Below, piece by piece: positions 61,772 through 64,000 of a stretch of 64,000 nt of DNA (positions are counted from its first letter, which is position 1; each line of letters starts with the position of its first letter). Below the pieces are notes generated by a model. That model had not been told where the DNA came from and did no database searches. It was given only the letters and a program-made list of their open reading frames with translations. Position numbers and translations under genes: made by a program. Source of the DNA: an uncultured Nitrospiraceae bacterium (GTDB lineage: Bacteria > Nitrospirota > Thermodesulfovibrionia > Thermodesulfovibrionales > Dissulfurispiraceae); assembly GCA_903822005.1 (NCBI GenBank), contig CAIJNL010000041.1:1-64000 (forward strand), written 5' to 3'.

Positions 61772-62545
61772 ATGAAGAAAATATGCCGGTTCATTATATT
61801 GGTCGTGTCTGTTTGCATGCTGCCTGGAACTGTCCCGGCAGCAGAGCAGGACATAACGGTATCTGCTGCAATGAGTCTAAAAAATGCGTTTGAGGACATA
61901 GGCAGGCTGCATTATGCAAAGACCGGCGTGAAGGTCATATTCAATTTCGGGGCTTCCGGAGATCTTATACGCCAGATTTTTGCCGGGGCGCCGGTTGATG
62001 TCTTTGCATCGGCTGCACCAAAAGACATGGAGGACCTGGATCACAAAGGGTTTGTCCTGCCTGCCACGTCTGTAGTGTTTGCAAGAAACAGACTTGTCCT
62101 TATCATGCCGCTGAATTCGAAGTCGCAGGTCAGGGCATTTGCTGATCTCGATTCAGGCACTATAAAGCGGATAGCGATATGCAACCCGAACACCTCACCG
62201 GCGGGGAGGTATGCCGGGGAAGTATTGCAGTATTATAAGGTTGACGACAGAATCAAAGACAGGCTGATCATTGCTGAAAATGTGCGCCAGGTCCTCGATT
62301 ATGTTGCACGGGGAGAGGTGGATGCAGGCATTGTTTATTTGACTGACGCCATGGTCAGGGCGAAAGAGGTCAGGGTGGCAGCAACAGCTTCTGAGGCCAG
62401 TCACAAGCCGGTCGTTTATCCCATTGCGCTTGTCAGGGGATCGAAAATGGAATCAGCGGCAAGGGGATTTATTTCTACGGTCCTGTCCCCCGAAGGAGGC
62501 AGGATTCTCGGACAGTATGGATTCAGAACAGGCGGCAATAAATAG
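61772..62545 (+). CDS. modA: molybdate ABC transporter, periplasmic binding protein
   Basis: 257 residues from ATG 61772 (AGAGG six bases before; another ATG lies one codon earlier). A Sec signal (CRFIILVVSVCMLPGTVPAAE) leads into ITVSAAMSLKNAFEDIGRLH, the ModA start, with VIFNFGASGDLIRQIFAGAP, FARNRLVLIMP, PNTSPAGRYAGEVLQYY, RGEVDAGIVYLTDAM and YPIALVRGS. It binds molybdate or tungstate in the periplasm. It is followed by modB after 12 bases. Location beside nifB suggests supply of molybdenum for FeMo-co. Confidence 0.95.
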   Translation: MKKICRFIILVVSVCMLPGTVPAAEQDITVSAAMSLKNAFEDIGRLHYAKTGVKVIFNFGASGDLIRQIFAGAPVDVFASAAPKDMEDLDHKGFVLPATSVVFARNRLVLIMPLNSKSQVRAFADLDSGTIKRIAICNPNTSPAGRYAGEVLQYYKVDDRIKDRLIIAENVRQVLDYVARGEVDAGIVYLTDAMVRAKEVRVAATASEASHKPVVYPIALVRGSKMESAARGFISTVLSPEGGRILGQYGFRTGGNK

Positions 62546-62557
62546 TGAGGTGTAAAA

Positions 62558-63223
62558 GTGGACAGCTCAGTTATCTTTTCTATGAGGCTTTCGTTGCAGG
62601 TTGCGGCAGTGGCGACGATATTCGTTCTTATCTTCGGCGTCACTGTTGCGTATTTTCTGGCCAGGAAAAATTTTAAAGGAAAAGAAGTGCTGGATGTCCT
62701 TTTCACCCTGCCTCTTGTCCTTCCCCCTACCGTTACCGGATATTATCTGATCATAGCCTTTGGAAGAAATGGTTTCATCGGCAGATATTTATATGAGCTG
62801 ACGGGCTGGAGCATTATGTTCACCTGGTATGCCGCTGTACTGGCATCGTTTGTAGTGGCGCTGCCGCTTATGATAAAGACCAGCCGTGCGGCCATTGAGT
62901 CCGTAGATAAAAATCTCATCAATGCCTCATTCACACTTGGGCATACGGAAACCGGGACGGCCTTAAAGGTCATTCTTCCCCTCGCCAAAAAGGGAATTAT
63001 CGCCGGCGCCGTACTTTCCTTTGCGCGCGCCCTGGGCGAATTCGGGGCAACGCTCATGCTCGCCGGGAATCTGCCCGGCAAGACCGACACAATGCCGCTC
63101 GCCATATATTCGCTGGCAGGCAGCGGAGACTGGGATAAGGCAGGCGGCATGGTCCTCCTGCTTACAATCATGGCGGGTCTGTTTCTCTACATGGCCAACC
63201 GCTACAGCAGAAAGGTGTTCTGA
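62558..63223 (+). CDS. modB: molybdate ABC transporter, permease
   Basis: 221 residues from GTG 62558 (GAGGTG upstream). There are five or six transmembrane helices. FTLPLVLPPTVTGYYLIIAF and the permease EAA loop, with NASFTLGHTETGTALKVILP and GIIAGAVLSFARALGEFGAT, are typical of ModB. ALGEFGATLMLAGN is the coupling-helix region that contacts ModC. The stop overlaps the modC start (TGATG, 63221-63225). Confidence 0.95.
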   Translation: MDSSVIFSMRLSLQVAAVATIFVLIFGVTVAYFLARKNFKGKEVLDVLFTLPLVLPPTVTGYYLIIAFGRNGFIGRYLYELTGWSIMFTWYAAVLASFVVALPLMIKTSRAAIESVDKNLINASFTLGHTETGTALKVILPLAKKGIIAGAVLSFARALGEFGATLMLAGNLPGKTDTMPLAIYSLAGSGDWDKAGGMVLLLTIMAGLFLYMANRYSRKVF

Positions 63224-64000
63224 TGGGACTGACAGTCGACATAAAAAAGAGGCTTAACGGCTTCACTCTTGATGCTTCATGGGAGATCGGCAATGAACTG
63301 GCTGTGCTGTTCGGACAGTCCGGCGCCGGCAAGTCCCTTACGCTCCAGCTCATCGCCGGCCTGATGAAACCTGACAGCGGTATCATCAGCTCGGGAGAAA
63401 ACGACTATTTTGACCAGGCGCGGGGCATAAACATACCGCCTTACAAAAGGTCGTTCGGTTATGTGTTTCAGGACCTCGCGCTCTTTCCGCATATGACGGT
63501 CAGGGAGAACATACTTTATGGCTCAAAAGGCGTGCCTGATGAAGAGAGGCTGGAGAGGCTTGCTGATTTGACAGGCAAGTTCAGAATCAGCGGCATTGAG
63601 GACAAGATGCCTTCAGAGATATCAGGCGGTCAGAAACAGCGTGTTGCCTTTGCGCGGGCCCTTATACGGAGGCCCGAGGTGCTGCTGCTGGATGAGCCCT
63701 TTTCAGCGCTGGACAATCCGTTAAGGATAGAGATGCGCGCGTTTCTAATGCAGGTGAGGGAAGATTTTAATCTGCCCGTAGTGCTTGTGACCCATGATGT
63801 ATATGAGGCCTTTACCATGCCCGACCAGTTGATTGTCTATTCAAACGGCAGGGTAGCGCAGACAGGTGCGCCGTCAGAGGTCTTCAGCAGGCCAGCCTCA
63901 AAAGAGGTTGAACTGCTCGTGTCCGCAAAGGACATTTATTCGGAAATGTCCGGGATGAAGAAGGTTGTTCATTTTGACCGGCCAGGTCCCGATTTGCATC
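63223..64000 (+). CDS. modC: molybdate ABC transporter, ATP-binding protein (runs off the window)
   Basis: ATG 63223 opens a frame that continues to the window edge, giving at least 259 residues. Walker A is GQSGAGKS, the Q-loop is in YVFQDLALFPHMTVRENILY, the signature is EISGGQKQRVAFARAL, Walker B is LLLDEPFSALD and the switch histidine is in VLVTHDVYEA. The C-terminal part, which in ModC carries a molybdate-binding MOP domain of about 65-70 residues, is only beginning or is cut off. The start overlaps the modB stop, completing modABC. Confidence 0.93.
   Translation, partial: MGLTVDIKKRLNGFTLDASWEIGNELAVLFGQSGAGKSLTLQLIAGLMKPDSGIISSGENDYFDQARGINIPPYKRSFGYVFQDLALFPHMTVRENILYGSKGVPDEERLERLADLTGKFRISGIEDKMPSEISGGQKQRVAFARALIRRPEVLLLDEPFSALDNPLRIEMRAFLMQVREDFNLPVVLVTHDVYEAFTMPDQLIVYSNGRVAQTGAPSEVFSRPASKEVELLVSAKDIYSEMSGMKKVVHFDRPGPDLH

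Noticed and set aside
61519-61899. 126-codon minus-strand frame around the nifB-modA gap
   Set aside because: It overlaps the ends of nifB and modA, both firmly identified, and has no ribosome-binding site.

Overview
The window comes from a Gram-negative, nitrogen-fixing bacterium. Outer-membrane lipoproteins, a TolC-like channel and periplasmic proteins show the envelope type. Base composition is near 50 percent GC. Gene content (NifI-type PII pair, stand-alone NifB, DHH/CBS/poly(A)-polymerase fusion, LytS/LytTR next to CstA, many PAS kinases) fits an anaerobic or microaerophilic member of Nitrospirota or Desulfobacterota. That placement is inference; no rRNA, tRNA or other decisive marker is present.

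Layout. 1-338: the end of an IS3-family element sits inside a Yip1-family gene. 424-6241: small membrane protein, YtxH-like protein, mutS2, then an aldolase-rnhA-trhP run. 6242-6618: non-coding stretch rich in inverted repeats. 6619-10895: Slp lipoprotein, HD-GYP protein, AbrB-family membrane protein, a solitary secreted TraB/VirB10-like domain and Ogt. 10899-25420: cell-envelope block with PBP1C, a lipoprotein MsrB, a large NarL-type sensor kinase, a 1968-residue alpha-2-macroglobulin with a CLEQ thioester site, and PBP1A. 25431-31277: sensory block on the minus strand. It holds a cobalamin-binding protein carrying the CarH-type W-x9-EH signature but no DNA-binding domain, a PAS protein, a heme oxygenase-like protein with an extra C-terminal domain, and a hybrid kinase. 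I regard this as the best candidate for an undescribed system (a combined B12/bilin light- or redox-sensing operon). 31492-36131: lactate permease family and the DHH-CBS-tRNA nucleotidyltransferase fusion. 36273-40935: LytS/LytTR pair followed by CstA, with three 8-bp direct repeats at an exact 21-bp period in front of cstA. 41076-47671: tetR-acrA-acrB-oprM-type efflux operon with a textbook promoter and overlapping operator. 47681-52059: DUF362 ferredoxin protein, PilZ protein, PlsC, nitroreductase, lipoprotein.

52171-64000: nitrogen-fixation island. Order: nifH, nifD, nifK, a fused nifEN, nifX, nifI1, nifI2, ferredoxin; then nifB; then a 45-codon ORF and modA-modB-modC (modC runs off the window). 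Both nifH and nifB are preceded by a TGT-N10-ACA NifA-type site and a GG-N10-GC sigma-54 promoter. The island therefore combines transcriptional NifA/sigma-54 control with the NifI1/NifI2 post-translational switch. The nifI pair lies downstream of nifX rather than in the common place between nifH and nifD. NifB makes NifB-co, the NifEN fusion matures it to FeMo-co, ModABC supplies molybdate, and NifHDK reduces N2.

I saw no tRNA, rRNA, CRISPR array, prophage or plasmid replication gene.
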